A stretch of 64,000 bases of DNA, from positions 1 through 64,000 of the forward strand of contig CAVTHT010000009.1 of the NCBI GenBank assembly GCA_963734575.1, in the 5' to 3' direction. The notes below the pieces were generated by a model. It saw nothing but the letters and a program-made list of their open reading frames with translations. It was not told where the DNA came from and searched no databases. Both the position numbers and the translations under genes were made by a program. Below are positions 9,942 to 20,062 of this stretch, in pieces (position 1 is the first letter of the stretch; every line of letters starts with the position of its first letter). The DNA is from CAIWHR01 sp963734575 (GTDB lineage Bacteria > Pseudomonadota > Gammaproteobacteria > Burkholderiales > Casimicrobiaceae).

Positions 9942-10568
9942 ATGAAGAAGTTTTCTGCCGCAATTATTATGATTGCTCTCGTGCCAGTAATTTTTATTTT
10001 TTCAAAATGTAGTGGAAACAAATCAAATGGAGACGAGAATAAAAAAGATTCCACTGTAGTTTCAAATGCTGCATTTGGAGCTTATGCCAGCCAGGTTGAA
10101 TGGGGCGCACATCTTGTTAAGGTTGCCGGCTGCAACGATTGCCATACGCCCAAAAAAATGGGCCCTAACGGGCCAGAGGATGACATGAGCCTGATGCTTT
10201 CAGGACACCCTGCCCAACAACCCCCACCAGCTTTCGACGTAAAAGAGGCTGCAAAAAAAGGGCTTATCCTTACTCAAAGTTTTACAGCATGGATGGGGCC
10301 GTGGGGAATAACATACGCAGCAAACATTACGTCAGACTCAACAGGTATTGGCTTGTGGACGGAAGCACAATTTATCAAAGCCCTGAAAGAGAAAAAGTGG
10401 ATGGGGCTTGACAATACGAGGCCGCTTATGCCACCTATGTCAATGATGCCGGCAACTCAAATGAGCGACGATGAATTGAAAGCCATTTTTGCTTATCTTA
10501 AAACAACACCACCGATTAAGAATGTTCAACCAACTGCTATGTTGCTTCCTCCCCCTGCTAAGCAGTGA
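9942..10568 (+). CDS. Lipoprotein monoheme cytochrome c
   Basis: A 208-residue exported protein whose signal ends in a lipobox-like IFSKC, so it is probably a lipid-anchored envelope protein. One haem-binding CNDCH motif lies at about residue 65. A methionine-rich region (PPMSMMPATQMSDDELKAIFAYL) supplies a likely axial Met and the C-terminal helix of class I cytochromes c. Bacteroidota homologues are annotated as cytochrome c or diheme cytochrome; only one CxxCH is seen here. It stands alone after the tRNA, with no oxidase or dehydrogenase partner in view. Confidence 0.82.
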   Translation: MKKFSAAIIMIALVPVIFIFSKCSGNKSNGDENKKDSTVVSNAAFGAYASQVEWGAHLVKVAGCNDCHTPKKMGPNGPEDDMSLMLSGHPAQQPPPAFDVKEAAKKGLILTQSFTAWMGPWGITYAANITSDSTGIGLWTEAQFIKALKEKKWMGLDNTRPLMPPMSMMPATQMSDDELKAIFAYLKTTPPIKNVQPTAMLLPPPAKQ

Positions 10569-10593
10569 AATAATAGCATTGGAAATTTCTGAG

Positions 10594-10631
10594 TTTTACC
10601 ATGTGTTTAGATTAAAGGGCATGGTAAAACC
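10594..10631. repeat. Perfect 11-base inverted repeat after the cytochrome gene
   Basis: GTTTTACCATG and CATGGTAAAAC are separated by 16 bases; pairing extends outward with one mismatch. No T-run follows, so this may be a transcript-end hairpin of unusual form. Confidence 0.4.
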
Positions 10632-10833
10632 CAGAACAATATGGCTCGTGGACTAAAACTGAAAATCTATGATGTAACTCGCTAACATTTTTTCAAAACG
10701 CCAAAGAAATTTTTCCTACTCTCCATTGATTACAAGCTAACAGACGTTTTTCTTTTTTTAGGCCCTCTGAAAATTGGTAAATAAGGATGTACCCGCGTCA
10801 CAATTTTTTATTATTCACTCAAAATAAACATTT

Positions 10834-11250
10834 ATGAACACAAAAAAATTTCTTATCGGTGGAATAGTTGGAGGCATTATTTATTTTTTACTCGGCTATG
10901 TATTTTATGGTAACCTTTTTTCAGATTTTTTCGTGAAGAATGCAGGCTCAGCAACAGGCGTTAGCAGAGCCATGGACCAATTTGTGTGGTGGGCTCTTGC
11001 TTTAGGAAATATATTTGGAGGATTTCTCTTGTCTTATGTTTTTATAAAATCAAATGTTAGTACCGTTGGCTCGGGATTATTAACCGGTGCGGCTATTGGA
11101 CTTTTAATGGCCGCGTCTTACGATTTAATTTCTTATGGTACTTCAAACCTTACTACTACAACAGGAGTTGTGGGTGATATCGGAATTTTCACCTTAATGT
11201 CTGCAATTACAGGTGCAATAGTAGGCATGGGTACTTGGGCTTATTGGTAA
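10834..11250 (+). CDS. Small integral membrane protein, unknown function
   Basis: A 138-residue protein with four likely membrane segments, starting at GGIVGGIIYFLLGYVFYG and ending at GIFTLMSAITGAIVGMGTWAYW. Small glycine-rich helices resemble DUF1761-like proteins, but I cannot assign the family firmly. It is intact, transcribed alone, and followed by a strong terminator. Confidence 0.75.
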   Translation: MNTKKFLIGGIVGGIIYFLLGYVFYGNLFSDFFVKNAGSATGVSRAMDQFVWWALALGNIFGGFLLSYVFIKSNVSTVGSGLLTGAAIGLLMAASYDLISYGTSNLTTTTGVVGDIGIFTLMSAITGAIVGMGTWAYW

Positions 11251-11291
11251 AGCATCACCTGCAAGGGCATAATGTTTGAAACTTTAAATGT

Positions 11292-11322
11292 AACCATGAG
11301 CTTAATGGCTCATGGTTTTTTT
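11292..11322 (+). terminator. Rho-independent terminator
   Basis: A perfect 10-base stem AACCATGAGC/GCTCATGGTT with a 6-base loop and a run of T residues, about 40 bases after the membrane-protein gene. Confidence 0.85.
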
Positions 11323-11454
11323 TTAAATGAAAAAGAAAGCAATGTGCTTCCTAATCTTGTTTATCGCTATTTTCATTCAATTATGAGAATTGCAACGTTG
11401 AAGAATTGGCGAATAAAAAAAGTAATTTTTCAAGATTCTATTTTTGGCTAACAT

Positions 11455-11462
11455 TAGCTTTG
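11455..11462 (+). promoter_or_regulatory. Candidate -7 element (TAGCTTTG) of the osmC-like gene
   Basis: Matches the Bacteroidota TAnnTTTG consensus, 13 bases before the ATG of the OsmC-family gene. No convincing -33 element is visible at the expected distance. Confidence 0.35.
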
Positions 11463-11475
11463 TAAAAAATTATTA

Positions 11476-11955
11476 ATGAAAAATCATTATTATAAAGTTG
11501 ATATTAAATGGACAGGTAATTCAGGAAAGGGAACCAGAAATTATACAGCTTATGAACGGAGCCATACTATAAGCGTTAATGGAAAAACTATTATTAACGG
11601 GTCATCGGATCCTTCTTTTCGTGGCGACAAAACAAAGTATAATCCTGAAGAATTATTTATTGCTTCACTATCCACCTGCCACATGCTTTGGTACTTACAT
11701 CTTTGTTCAGAAGCAGGTGTTGTTGTTACTGATTATGTCGATAATGCAACAGGAACCATGCAGGAAACCAAAGATGGTGGCGGCTATTTTACAGAAGTAA
11801 CTTTACATCCTGTTGTTGCGGTAAGTGATACATCGATGATTGAAAAAGCAAATGAGTTACATGATAAGGCGAGTAAATTATGTTTTATAGCTAATTCATG
11901 TAATTTCCTGATTCATCATAAACCAAATTGCAAGGCAGAAAATAGCCTGACATGA
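11476..11955 (+). CDS. OsmC family protein
   Basis: A 159-residue cytoplasmic protein of the OsmC/Ohr superfamily, which reduces organic hydroperoxides with paired cysteines. The two family cysteines are visible in SLSTCHMLWYL and KLCFIANSCNF, and the NPEELFIASLS block is typical. It is closer to the general OsmC/YhfA type than to Ohr. An additional cysteine (LHLC) lies close by. The gene is intact and monocistronic. Confidence 0.88.
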   Translation: MKNHYYKVDIKWTGNSGKGTRNYTAYERSHTISVNGKTIINGSSDPSFRGDKTKYNPEELFIASLSTCHMLWYLHLCSEAGVVVTDYVDNATGTMQETKDGGGYFTEVTLHPVVAVSDTSMIEKANELHDKASKLCFIANSCNFLIHHKPNCKAENSLT

Positions 11956-11993
11956 TTTATTTGCATAAAAACTATGTCTGCAATGAAAAAAAA

Positions 11994-13505
11994 TTATTCT
12001 TTCACAAAAGTGTATGGATCGAATTCCAGGAAATCATTCACTTTTACATCCATTGATAATTTACCGTTGGTTGTTTTAAATTTTAAAGGAAAAATACCAA
12101 ATGCAGGATTGCTATAGGTAAGCAGCCATTCATCATTATCCATGTATTGCAGGGTTGCTGTAAGATTTCGGGTATGCGAAAAATGAAGCAACAAATCATT
12201 CTTTTGTTGAGTAATAGTTACCTCGCCAAATAACTCATTGTTATATTTACCAACATAGGTTTTTAGTTCCTGTGTCGGGCTTATTACCTTTCACTCTTGC
12301 CTGCAAGGCTTTTACTTTATTTATAGTAGCATTAAATTCAGGCTTGAAGAATTGATAAAACTGGTTGCCCCTGTTTACATATTTTACACCCAGGTAAGCA
12401 TCAAGAATCTGGTAACGCAACGCTTCAAAAAAATCCTGGTTATCATTATTTGTTAAGATAGAAATGCCCAGATTTTCTTCGGGTACGAAACAAACGTTAG
12501 TAACAAAACCATCTGCTCCGCCTGTATGCTCATACTCCTGCCTGCCATTATAATCTCCCTGGAAATTTCCCAAACCATAACCATAATAATGCCTGGGAAG
12601 TATTTGATTTTTAGTACTTGAAATTATAGTCTGCATTTGCCTTGTGCGCTGCAATACCGGCCATGGAATAACCTGGCGGCCTTCATATTTACCACTATCC
12701 AGTTGCAGCAGCAACCAATGCGATATATCTTTTACGCAACTTACAATACTTCCGGCAGGCGCAAGGTTGTCAACATTATCATAAGGCAATTCAGTGAGAT
12801 CGCCGGTAAAGTTATTGGTATAAGGTTTAGAAGCGTCCGGCATCTGGCTCATGCCCATTCCTAACGCATGGGTATTTGTCATACCAAGTGGCTGTAAAAT
12901 GCTGTCTGTTACGTACACGGCCCATGGCTTTCCCGTTACTTTTTGAATAACCTCGCCGGCAGTTAAAAAACAACTGTTGCAATAACCAAAAGACTGCCGG
13001 AAGTTTTGCGAAGGCTTTAGCAATCTCATCTTATTCATAATCTCAGCACTTGAAAGTGTCCTGTTCCAAAAAGTAAAATCGCCCTGGAATGTTTTGGTGC
13101 CAAGATGATGTGAAAGCATATCCCGTATAGTTACCAATTGAGTTGTAGTTGAATCATACACACGATAAGTTGGAAAGTATTTCGTTATCTTATCATCAAG
13201 CGATAATTTTTTATCATACTCCAACTGCGCCAGGCTGGTGGCAGTAAAGAGCTTGCTGTTGCTGGCAATCATGAACAAAGTATTTTCATCTACCGGTTCA
13301 TTTGTTTTTATATCCCTAACGCCATACCCTTCATTAAAACTACTTTCCCGTCTTTTACAATAACAATGGCAAGGCCGGGAACATTCCATTGTTTCATTCC
13401 GCTATTAATATAACTATCAATGCTATCCGTAATAAAAGCAGGCTGTTGTGCAAATGAAATAATGATGCTAAATGAAAAACAAATAAAGAAGGCAATTTTT
13501 TTCAT
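11994..13505 (-). CDS. Secreted serine hydrolase, class C beta-lactamase-like (frameshifted)
   Basis: Exported protein of the beta-lactamase/esterase (Pfam Beta-lactamase) group. It has a signal peptide MKKIAFFICFSFSIIISFAQ, the SNSK nucleophile motif after FMIA, a YCNS motif equivalent to Y-x-N, and HTGG in the KTG position. The C-terminal 80 residues resemble the small DUF3471-type barrel. Frames break near 13320 and 12250; the pieces overlap in order and give a normal length of about 500 residues. The substrate cannot be predicted. It is a second, unrelated penicillin-recognising hydrolase in this block. Confidence 0.82.
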
Positions 13506-13627
13506 GATATAAAAATTATAATGAAAGTTATAAAATATTATTTTAATTAAGAATTAAAGCGTGAATCTCATTTCCATAACTGGAAGGATTACACGAAGTA
13601 AGATAAATTTGCAATCCTTTCCGAGGA

Positions 13628-14267
13628 TTAACTGCTTTTTAAACTTTCATTATAGTAAGCGCAAACAGTATTCATCACACATATTTCGCATTTGGGATTT
13701 GTAGGCCTGCAAATTTCTCTTCCAAGAAATGACATCGCCATCCCTGCATCCCATTCTTTCTGCGGAAGTACTTCCATAATTTGCTTTTCGATTTTCTTTG
13801 GATCAGTGCCGGTAGCTATGCCCAGCCTTGGCGCAACACGAACTACATGCAGATCAACAATTACACCTTCAGGTTCGTTGCCCGACTCACGCAATATCAC
13901 ATTTGCTGATTTTCTTCCAATGCCTGGCAACGCTGTAAGTTCATCCAATGTTTGAGGAATATTTTTATTGTCTTTTATTTTTTGTGCCATCTCCGTAAGC
14001 CATTTTGCTTTGTTACCAAAATTGCGGACACCGCTGATATATTTCAATAAAAGTTCAGGAGTTGCTTTGGACAAAGCTTTCATATCAGGGAATGCTTCAA
14101 AAAATTTCGGAGCAATTTGGTTGATATGTTTATCTGAATCCTGTGCAGATAAAACAACCATCACGATTAATTGGTAAACATTTTTGTATTCAAGCGGGTG
14201 TGGTTTTGCCTTTGTATTTTTTAAGCAATGGCTTAATGGCCTCGGACCAGTTTATTTTGGTTGACAT
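13628..14267 (-). CDS. nth: Endonuclease III (frameshifted near the N-terminus)
   Basis: DNA glycosylase/AP lyase of base excision repair, acting on oxidised pyrimidines. The helix-hairpin-helix LPGIGRKSANVI contains the catalytic lysine, VDLHVVRV the catalytic aspartate, and the C-terminal 4Fe-4S cluster is C-x6-C-x2-C-x5-C. The likely start is the ATG at 14265-14267 (MSTKINWSEAIKPLL). An extra base near 14195 shifts the frame before NVYQLIVMVVLSAQ. All catalytic and cluster residues are intact, so this is probably an active gene with a sequence error. Confidence 0.92.
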
Positions 14268-14277
14268 AATAAAATAT

Positions 14278-14340
14278 TTAAGCAAAAATTAGTGAAGGAA
14301 TAAAAAGAAAAAATAAGGTGTGTAGTTTTAAATACTTCAT
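14278..14340 (-). pseudogene. Remnant of an M28-peptidase-like signal peptide
   Basis: A 20-codon frame MKYLKLHTLFFLFIPSLIFA ending in a stop. It is nearly the same as the leader of the remnant at 14940-15122, at both DNA and protein level, so a segment of about 65 bases is present twice, on either side of the toxin-antitoxin pair. It is too short to be functional by itself. Confidence 0.5.
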
Positions 14341-14439
14341 GCGTGAATTTTTTTTCATAAGTTATGAATAATGAGTAAAGAATTTTAGTGCAGGAGTCCG
14401 GCAGTGGGCTACGCACAATTCTTTTCGGTATCTGTAATG

Positions 14440-14712
14440 TTAACATAATTGAGTTACCAGATTATTATAATCTTCATGAGAACCAATCCAAAACCAAATT
14501 ATTGTATCTTCTTCTATGATGCCAATTGCTCTGTAAGATAGTCCTACTCTCACTGAATAAATTGGTTGCTGATTGTGAATTTGTTTGAAATGCAGGCCAG
14601 GATGATTACTATTTAATTTCCATAATTGATAGGATTGCCTTGCTCTTTTCTGAATGTGTTGAGGAAGCTTGTTAAAAGCTTTTCTGAATCTTTCTGTAGT
14701 TACTGATTTCAA
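14440..14712 (-). CDS. RelE/ParE-superfamily toxin
   Basis: A 90-residue basic protein with the RelE/ParE fold signature: an N-terminal RFRKAFNKLP helix, then strands VRVGLSYRAIG and TIIWFWIGSHEDY, where the HEDY end is typical of this superfamily. Such toxins cleave ribosome-bound mRNA or poison gyrase. It begins directly after the antitoxin stop, with TTG as the only start that preserves the whole N-terminal helix. TTG would give low, translation-coupled expression. The target is not known. Confidence 0.82.
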   Translation of the reverse strand: MKSVTTERFRKAFNKLPQHIQKRARQSYQLWKLNSNHPGLHFKQIHNQQPIYSVRVGLSYRAIGIIEEDTIIWFWIGSHEDYNNLVTQLC

Positions 14713-14910
14713 TTACCAGTCTGTTTGTTTAGTCTTACCGGTTTTATATTCATGAAGAGCTTCCTTTGCCAAATCTCCTAATTTCTCCTGGCTATTTTGC
14801 AAAGTAGTATCCCAACTTAATTCATCCTTTAGCAATTTTGCAATTTGCTTTTGATCTTCATCTTTAAGCTGCTCAATACTTGAAAGCACTTCTTTAAGTT
14901 CAGCTATCAT
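14713..14910 (-). CDS. Antitoxin of the RelE/ParE-type pair
   Basis: A 65-residue acidic, helical protein (EVLSSIEQLKDEDQKQIAKLL) with a lysine-rich tail, typical of small antitoxins that wrap the toxin. No clear DNA-binding fold is seen, so autoregulation is uncertain. The stop codon abuts the toxin start, giving the usual antitoxin-first operon. The pair sits between two leader remnants of an M28-like peptidase. Confidence 0.72.
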   Translation of the reverse strand: MIAELKEVLSSIEQLKDEDQKQIAKLLKDELSWDTTLQNSQEKLGDLAKEALHEYKTGKTKQTDW

Positions 14911-14939
14911 AATTTTCTTTTTTTAAAGTTAAACATTTT

Positions 14940-15122
14940 TCAGCGTTTACTCAAGTCCTCGCTTGCATCTGTAAGATGGAAAGCAATATCCATCACTTTA
15001 GAATTTTGCAAACCTTCTTTGCGTATCTGGTTCATTATTTTTGTATCAACCTTCCCGGTTTGCGCAAATATTATTGAAGGAATAAAAAGGAAAACTAAGA
15101 TGTATGGTTTTAAATACTTCAT
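14940..15122 (-). pseudogene. N-terminal remnant of an M28 family peptidase
   Basis: About 60 codons. A signal peptide (from ATG at 15120-15122) is followed by IRKEGLQNSKVMDIAFHLTD, the conserved beginning of Bacteroidota M28 zinc carboxypeptidases. The frame then ends at SEDLSKR and none of the catalytic domain is present; the antitoxin gene follows. This is a truncated gene. Either the insertion of the toxin-antitoxin pair or a deletion between tandem copies could explain it. Confidence 0.65.
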
Positions 15123-15262
15123 GCGTGAAATTTTTTGAGAAGGTAATAAGTTATTTTTTGTTGAAAAAATAAAATAGACAGACCTCATTTAATAATCTTC
15201 AAAAAATTATAAGTCCAAGAAAATAGATTGGCATTATGATTGATCTGTTTTTATAAAAAATT

Positions 15263-15577
15263 ATGCCAGCAAAAAACTCTTCAGCAAAGAAAGCTCCTTT
15301 AAAAAAATGGTCCAAATATGTTACTGAACATAGCAATGCAATGGATTTGGAAAAAGATGTATTCAAACAAAAGGATCCGAAAAAGATTGCCGAATCAATA
15401 AAAAAATCTGCTGAGAAAAGTACAAGAAGAAAGGCCGGTCCTTTTCAATCCGCAATGTCAATGATTAATTTTTATGAGAACCGCGGCGGAAAAAATATTT
15501 CTGCTTCGCAAAAAAAAGTATTAGATAAATCGAAAGAAGAATTGAGAAAATTGTTTGGAAGAGAAGAAGAGACATAA
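15263..15577 (+). CDS. DUF3175 protein
   Basis: A 104-residue, highly basic cytoplasmic protein. The KWSKYVTEHSNAMDLE start, the DPKKIAESIKKSAE block and the FQSAMSMINFYENRGGKN core match DUF3175, a small family of unknown role found in many soil bacteria. Intact and monocistronic. Confidence 0.85.
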   Translation: MPAKNSSAKKAPLKKWSKYVTEHSNAMDLEKDVFKQKDPKKIAESIKKSAEKSTRRKAGPFQSAMSMINFYENRGGKNISASQKKVLDKSKEELRKLFGREEET

Positions 15578-15588
15578 TGCAATTGGTT

Positions 15589-15820
15589 TTACAGCCGGGC
15601 CGCATAACCTCCAAAAACACTTTTACCTCCCTCATAAGAATTAACAACAAATGTATCCAATTCAATTCTTAGGCTAATCCATAACGCTGTATAGTTTCAG
15701 GCATTCAAGGTTCGTTTTTCTTTTGGAACCGGAGCTAAGTCTTCGTCTGTAGAGAAAACCATGTTGGATATCTAAAGGTTCTTCTAAAGCAGTTGTAATA
15801 TTATCAAGGTTTTTATTCAT
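15589..15820 (-). pseudogene. Possible N-terminal fragment of an NCS1-type nucleobase transporter
   Basis: Read across one frameshift (near 15765) and one in-frame TGA, the frame gives DEDLAPVPKEKRTLNA, the stop where Trp is expected, then NYTALWISL. This resembles the start of NCS1 nucleobase:cation symporters. The following residues (IELDTFVVNSYEGGKSVFGG) do not continue the family and the frame soon stops. It is therefore a fragment or a join of unrelated pieces. Confidence 0.35.
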
Positions 15821-15840
15821 AATTCTAAATTACTTCTGCA

Positions 15841-17170
15841 TCAGCTATTGAAATTGCTTCGACTTATTATCGCAAGTCCTTCATCAATTTGCTCTTTGGT
15901 AATGCATAGCGGTGGTGCTATAAAAATATAATTCCACCGTACAAAAGTGTACATGCCCAACTCCCTGATTTTTGCAGCAACTTTATTCATAACAACCATT
16001 TCATCAGGCTTTGCATTGAAAGGCGCCATTGGTTCTTTGGTTGTTCTGTTCTTTACTAATTCTATACAACCCAGCAAACCTGTGTTTCGCCAGTTGCCAA
16101 TACTTGGATGTTTTGTTTTCATTTCCTCAACTTTTTCATCAATATATTTTCCCATTGCTGCCGCATTTTCTATGAGATTATCATCTTCATAAATTTTTAA
16201 AACTTCCAAAGCCGCAGCGCAACACACAGGATGAGCAGAATAAGTAAGCCCGATAGGAAGATATGTATCATCAAACTTTGAAGCAATTTTATCCGAAACC
16301 ATTAAACAACCAAAGGGCAGATAGCCACACGTAAGGCCTTTTGCCATTGCAATCATATCGGGAACGATATTATGATTTTGAAATCCAAACCATTTACCGG
16401 TTCTTCCAAAACCACTCATTACTTCATCCATGATTAAAAGAATTCCATTCTTGTTACAGAGTTCTCTTACTTTTTGCAAATAACCTTTTGGATATTGCAA
16501 ACAACCTGATGAACCGGATTCGCCTTCCAATAAAATAGCAGCAATATTAGTAGGCCCTTCATAAGCGATTATGCGTTCCAGTTGTGCAACACTTTCTTTC
16601 AGTAAGTTTTCTTCACCATATTCCCAACGATATAAATAAGGCAGATCGAAATGAACAAAATTTGGCGCCTGTTGTGAATCAACCGGAAGTTTTCGTGGAT
16701 CGCCACTGGCTGTCATTGCAGCATTGGTAGATCCATGATAAGATTGATAACGGGTTAAGATTTTATGTCTTCCTGTATATAATCTTGCCAGCTTAATTGC
16801 ATTTTCAATTGAATCTGGCGCCACATAAAGTAAAGAATGCTTTGTTTAAATCGCCCGGGCAGATTTCTGCTAATTTTTTTCCAAGTTCTCCACGGGCTTT
16901 GGTAACACAGGAAGGCGTAACATAACTGACCTGCTGCATTTGCTTCATAACTGCTTCGGTTACACGCTGATCGCCATGGCCGATATTTACATTCATTAGC
17001 CCCGACGAAAAATCGATATATCGTTTACCATCATAATCATACAGGTAAACACCTTTTGCATGTTCCACTGCAATAGGATTGGTGCCTTTTTGTTTGCTCC
17101 AGGAAAATAAAGTGTAGTCCTGGTTGTTTTGAATAATTTCTGATGCTTGCGAAATAGTTTCTATATTCAT
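15841..17170 (-). CDS. Class III PLP-dependent aminotransferase (frameshifted)
   Basis: Cytoplasmic pyridoxal-phosphate enzyme of the class III (omega-amino acid:pyruvate) group. Visible motifs are GKRYIDFSSGLMNVNIGHG near the N-terminus, the YHGSTNAAM loop, IMDEVMSGFGRTGKW with the PLP-contacting Asp, and MIAMAKGLTCGYLPFG with the Schiff-base lysine. A frame break near 16815 splits the gene just before the PDSIENAIKLAR helix. Joined, it gives about 443 residues, normal for the family. The amino donor is unknown. Confidence 0.9.
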
Positions 17171-17179
17171 AAATTTGAT

Positions 17180-17887
17180 TTAAATATCTCTGTTAAAATA
17201 TTCTTTTAATTCAGGCTGCAACAAATATTCTTCTCTGCTAAAATTATTTAAATGATACAATAACTCCTCAAAAGGAACTCCATAATTTTTATAATCTACA
17301 GAAAATTTAATAAAGCTAAATTTTTGGCTTTTGTTCTTTGTTTGGAATCTTTTCAAAAAATCCTGCTTTATTTACTATTACCAAATCGGGAATTACATTC
17401 ATCGGAATTTCACAGTCTTTGCTTAATTCTTATAATTCGCTAATCCATTCTTCTTTAATTTCACCTTTATAAGCAAAAATACATTTATAAGGTAGTACAC
17501 TATCAGGTAAGTCTGCTTCTTTTAATAGTTCTGCCAATTTTCCTGAATCAACGGAACTTTTTACGAAGGTTTTAAAATCGTGCAATTACCTAATGCAATT
17601 GCATTTGGAATTGTGGGTTTGGCACCAGTAGCAATAAATAAGATCAATCTGCCATGCAAATAATATGAATACAACAGCCCGCATTCGCAGCCAATGCGAT
17701 AAACTAAATCATCATTTTTTGTTTCAAAAACTTCCGTGGAAAAAATCGACCTTAACAATGGCAAACCAAAAGCGTGGGGAACTTTCGACCTTAAAGGAAA
17801 AGGAACTTGTATTGAATTGTTTTCATTAAAAATATGATTTACCGTTATTCTGGCAGGAATGTTGGCTGTATGATATAAATTTTCCAT
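17180..17887 (-). CDS. Hypothetical protein (frameshifted)
   Basis: The N-terminal 100 residues run MENLYHTANIPARITVNHIF to IALGNCTIL. After a frame break near 17575 the sequence continues with SGKLAELLKEADLPDSVLPYKCIF, a stop-containing stretch, then PMNVIPDLVIVNKAGFFEK, and finally DYKNYGVPFEELLYHLNNF ending at 17180. The pieces are collinear and coding-like, giving about 235 residues. Four cysteines are visible. I do not recognise the family; it lies between an aminotransferase and a TamB-like gene. Confidence 0.5.
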
Positions 17888-17970
17888 TTCAACTTCAAAT
17901 TACCCTATTTTATTATTATTGGTTTAAATTTTGATAGTTTGAATTTAATTATTTCAGGGTAAAATTATTT

Positions 17971-20055
17971 ATGGAATCAAAAGAGAAGACACCTCGTAAA
18001 AAAAGATCGTTGTATAGCTAAGGCCGGGCGGGTGATGGCATGGATTATTGCTTCTCTGATTTTTTTAATTATACTGGCATTACTTGCTCATTCAAACAGC
18101 CCCGGTTCAAAATTTTGCCCGTAAAAAAATAGTAGGCTACCTGGAAAATAAATTAAAGACCAAAGTTGAAATCGGCAGGCTTGATGTAAAATTTCCAACT
18201 TCTCTTTCTTTACAAAATGTTTTTTTTGAAGATCAATCGAAAGATACCTTGTTATATGGCGGCGAACTGGATGTTGATATAAGTATGTTGAAACTTTTAA
18301 AAAGTGAAATTAGTATCAAGGAGATTTCGGTTAATAATATCCTGGCGAAAATAAAAAGGCTTCCGCCCGATTCAACTTTTAATTTTCAATATATAATTGA
18401 TGCATTTGCAGGTGCTCCTTCTAAATCTTCTGGCAAGCAGGATACTTCTTCTATAAAGATGAATATTGACAGGATTCTTGTAAATAACACACACATTATT
18501 TATAAAGATGCTTATACGGGAAATGATATGGATTTAGCAGTAGGACATCTTGATACAAAAATTTCAACATTCGACCCTTCGCATTTATTATTTGATATTC
18601 CTTCAATAACACTAAAAGGCCTTAAAGGACATTTTTACCAACTTCAACCTATACAGCAATCAGTTAAAAAAATAGTTTCCGAAGCCAACGGCACACCCGG
18701 AAAATTTTCTGCAGTTCATCAATAAGGAAATGAATTTTTCAGATATTGATGTAGCTTATAAAAGTGAACCTTCCAATATAAATTCATCTTTTGTTATAGG
18801 CAAACTGTTAGTACATCCAAAAAGGTTTGATCTTAAAAACAGTATCTATACACTTAATGATGCAACATTAAATAATTCCAGGCATTGTAATAGAAACAGC
18901 CTCAAAAAAACCCATGACAGTCACCGAAAGATACCGTACTTACGACCGCGCCGGTACCACCTTTCAAAATAATTTCAGGAACAAATAATCATTAATAACA
19001 GTAGTCTGAAATATGACGACAACTCGCTTCCGCATGTTCCTAACGGAATGGATTATTCGCATTTGTATCTTACTGAACTTTCTTTAAAAGCCAGCGACCT
19101 TGAATACAGTATTGATACAACATTTGTCTCTGTAAAATCTGCCAGCCTTAAGGAACAAAGTGGATTTGTTTTAAATAATCTTATAGCCGATTTCACTATG
19201 AATCCCTCCGGTGTTTCGTTGCAAAATTTATTAATCGAAACTCCCGGATCTGAAATAAAAAAATCAGTGGTAATAAGTTATCCTTCATTGGAAGCTATAC
19301 AAAAAGACCCTGGCGTACTTGGAATTGATTTAGATTTACAGAACAGTAAAATAGCAGTAAAAGACTTAAAAACTTTTTTACCGGCATTAAGTACACAAGC
19401 AACTCCCCTTTCTTCCAATTCAACTTTATATGCTGATGCAAGAATAACAGGAAAAGTAAATGATTTAAATTTTCAAAAATTAATTTTAAGAGGTTTAAGT
19501 GCTACAGATATTAATGCATCCGGCACTATAAAAGGTTTACCTGATCCAAAAAAAATATATGCTGATTTAATCATCAATAAATTTCAATCATCCAGAAATG
19601 ATATACTTTCCTTTTTACCAAAAGGAACTTTACCACCCAATATAACTTTGCCTGAAAGCCTTGCTGCATCAGGTATAATAAAAGGGGGAATGAATAATTT
19701 AACTACTGATCTCGCAATAAACACAAGCCTCGGTGATGCAAAAATAAAGGGGAATTTAGTTAATATCACCGATCAAAATAAAGCGCAATACGATCTTGTA
19801 CTGAATGCGTAAACTTACAATTAGGCACTCTAATGCAAAACCCGCAACTTGGTTCACTGACTGGTGATTTTAAAGTAAATGGTACGGGCTTAAAACCTGA
19901 AATTGCCAATGCAACTTTTAGTGGAGTTATTTCAAATGTTACGCTCAACAATTATAATTACACTAATATAAAAGCCGATGGAAGTATTGCCAATAAAATG
20001 TATAAAATAAATGCATCTGTTCATGACCCAAATCTGGATGCAAAAGTATCAGCAG
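17971..20055 (+). CDS. TamB/AsmA-like envelope protein, frameshifted and cut at the chimeric junction
   Basis: Large inner-membrane-anchored periplasmic protein expected to bridge to the outer membrane and move lipids. After a basic N-terminus (MESKEKTPRKKRSLY) and one membrane helix (IIASLIFLIILALLL) it shows the AsmA/TamB start: RKKIVGYLENKLKTKVEIG and SLQNVFFEDQSKDTLLYGGEL. Repeating beta-rich segments follow. Frames break near 18012, 18090, 18725, 18900, 19812. The natural protein would exceed 1,400 residues, but the frame ends at about 20055, where base composition and gene content change abruptly. Confidence 0.78.
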
Positions 20056-20062
20056 GCGGGGC
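20050..20062. other. Composition breakpoint between two genomes
   Basis: To the left lies AT-rich TamB-like coding sequence ending around DAKVSA. Immediately to the right lies GC-rich nuoM-like coding sequence. No repeat, integrase, tRNA end or insertion sequence marks the join. Codon use, gene lineage and intergenic style all change at once. Confidence 0.85.

Noticed and set aside
9942..10568. Diheme cytochrome
   Set aside because: Only one CxxCH motif is present in the whole frame.
14440..15122. Insertion sequence carrying the toxin-antitoxin genes
   Set aside because: No transposase and no terminal inverted repeats are seen; only a direct repeat of the peptidase leader.
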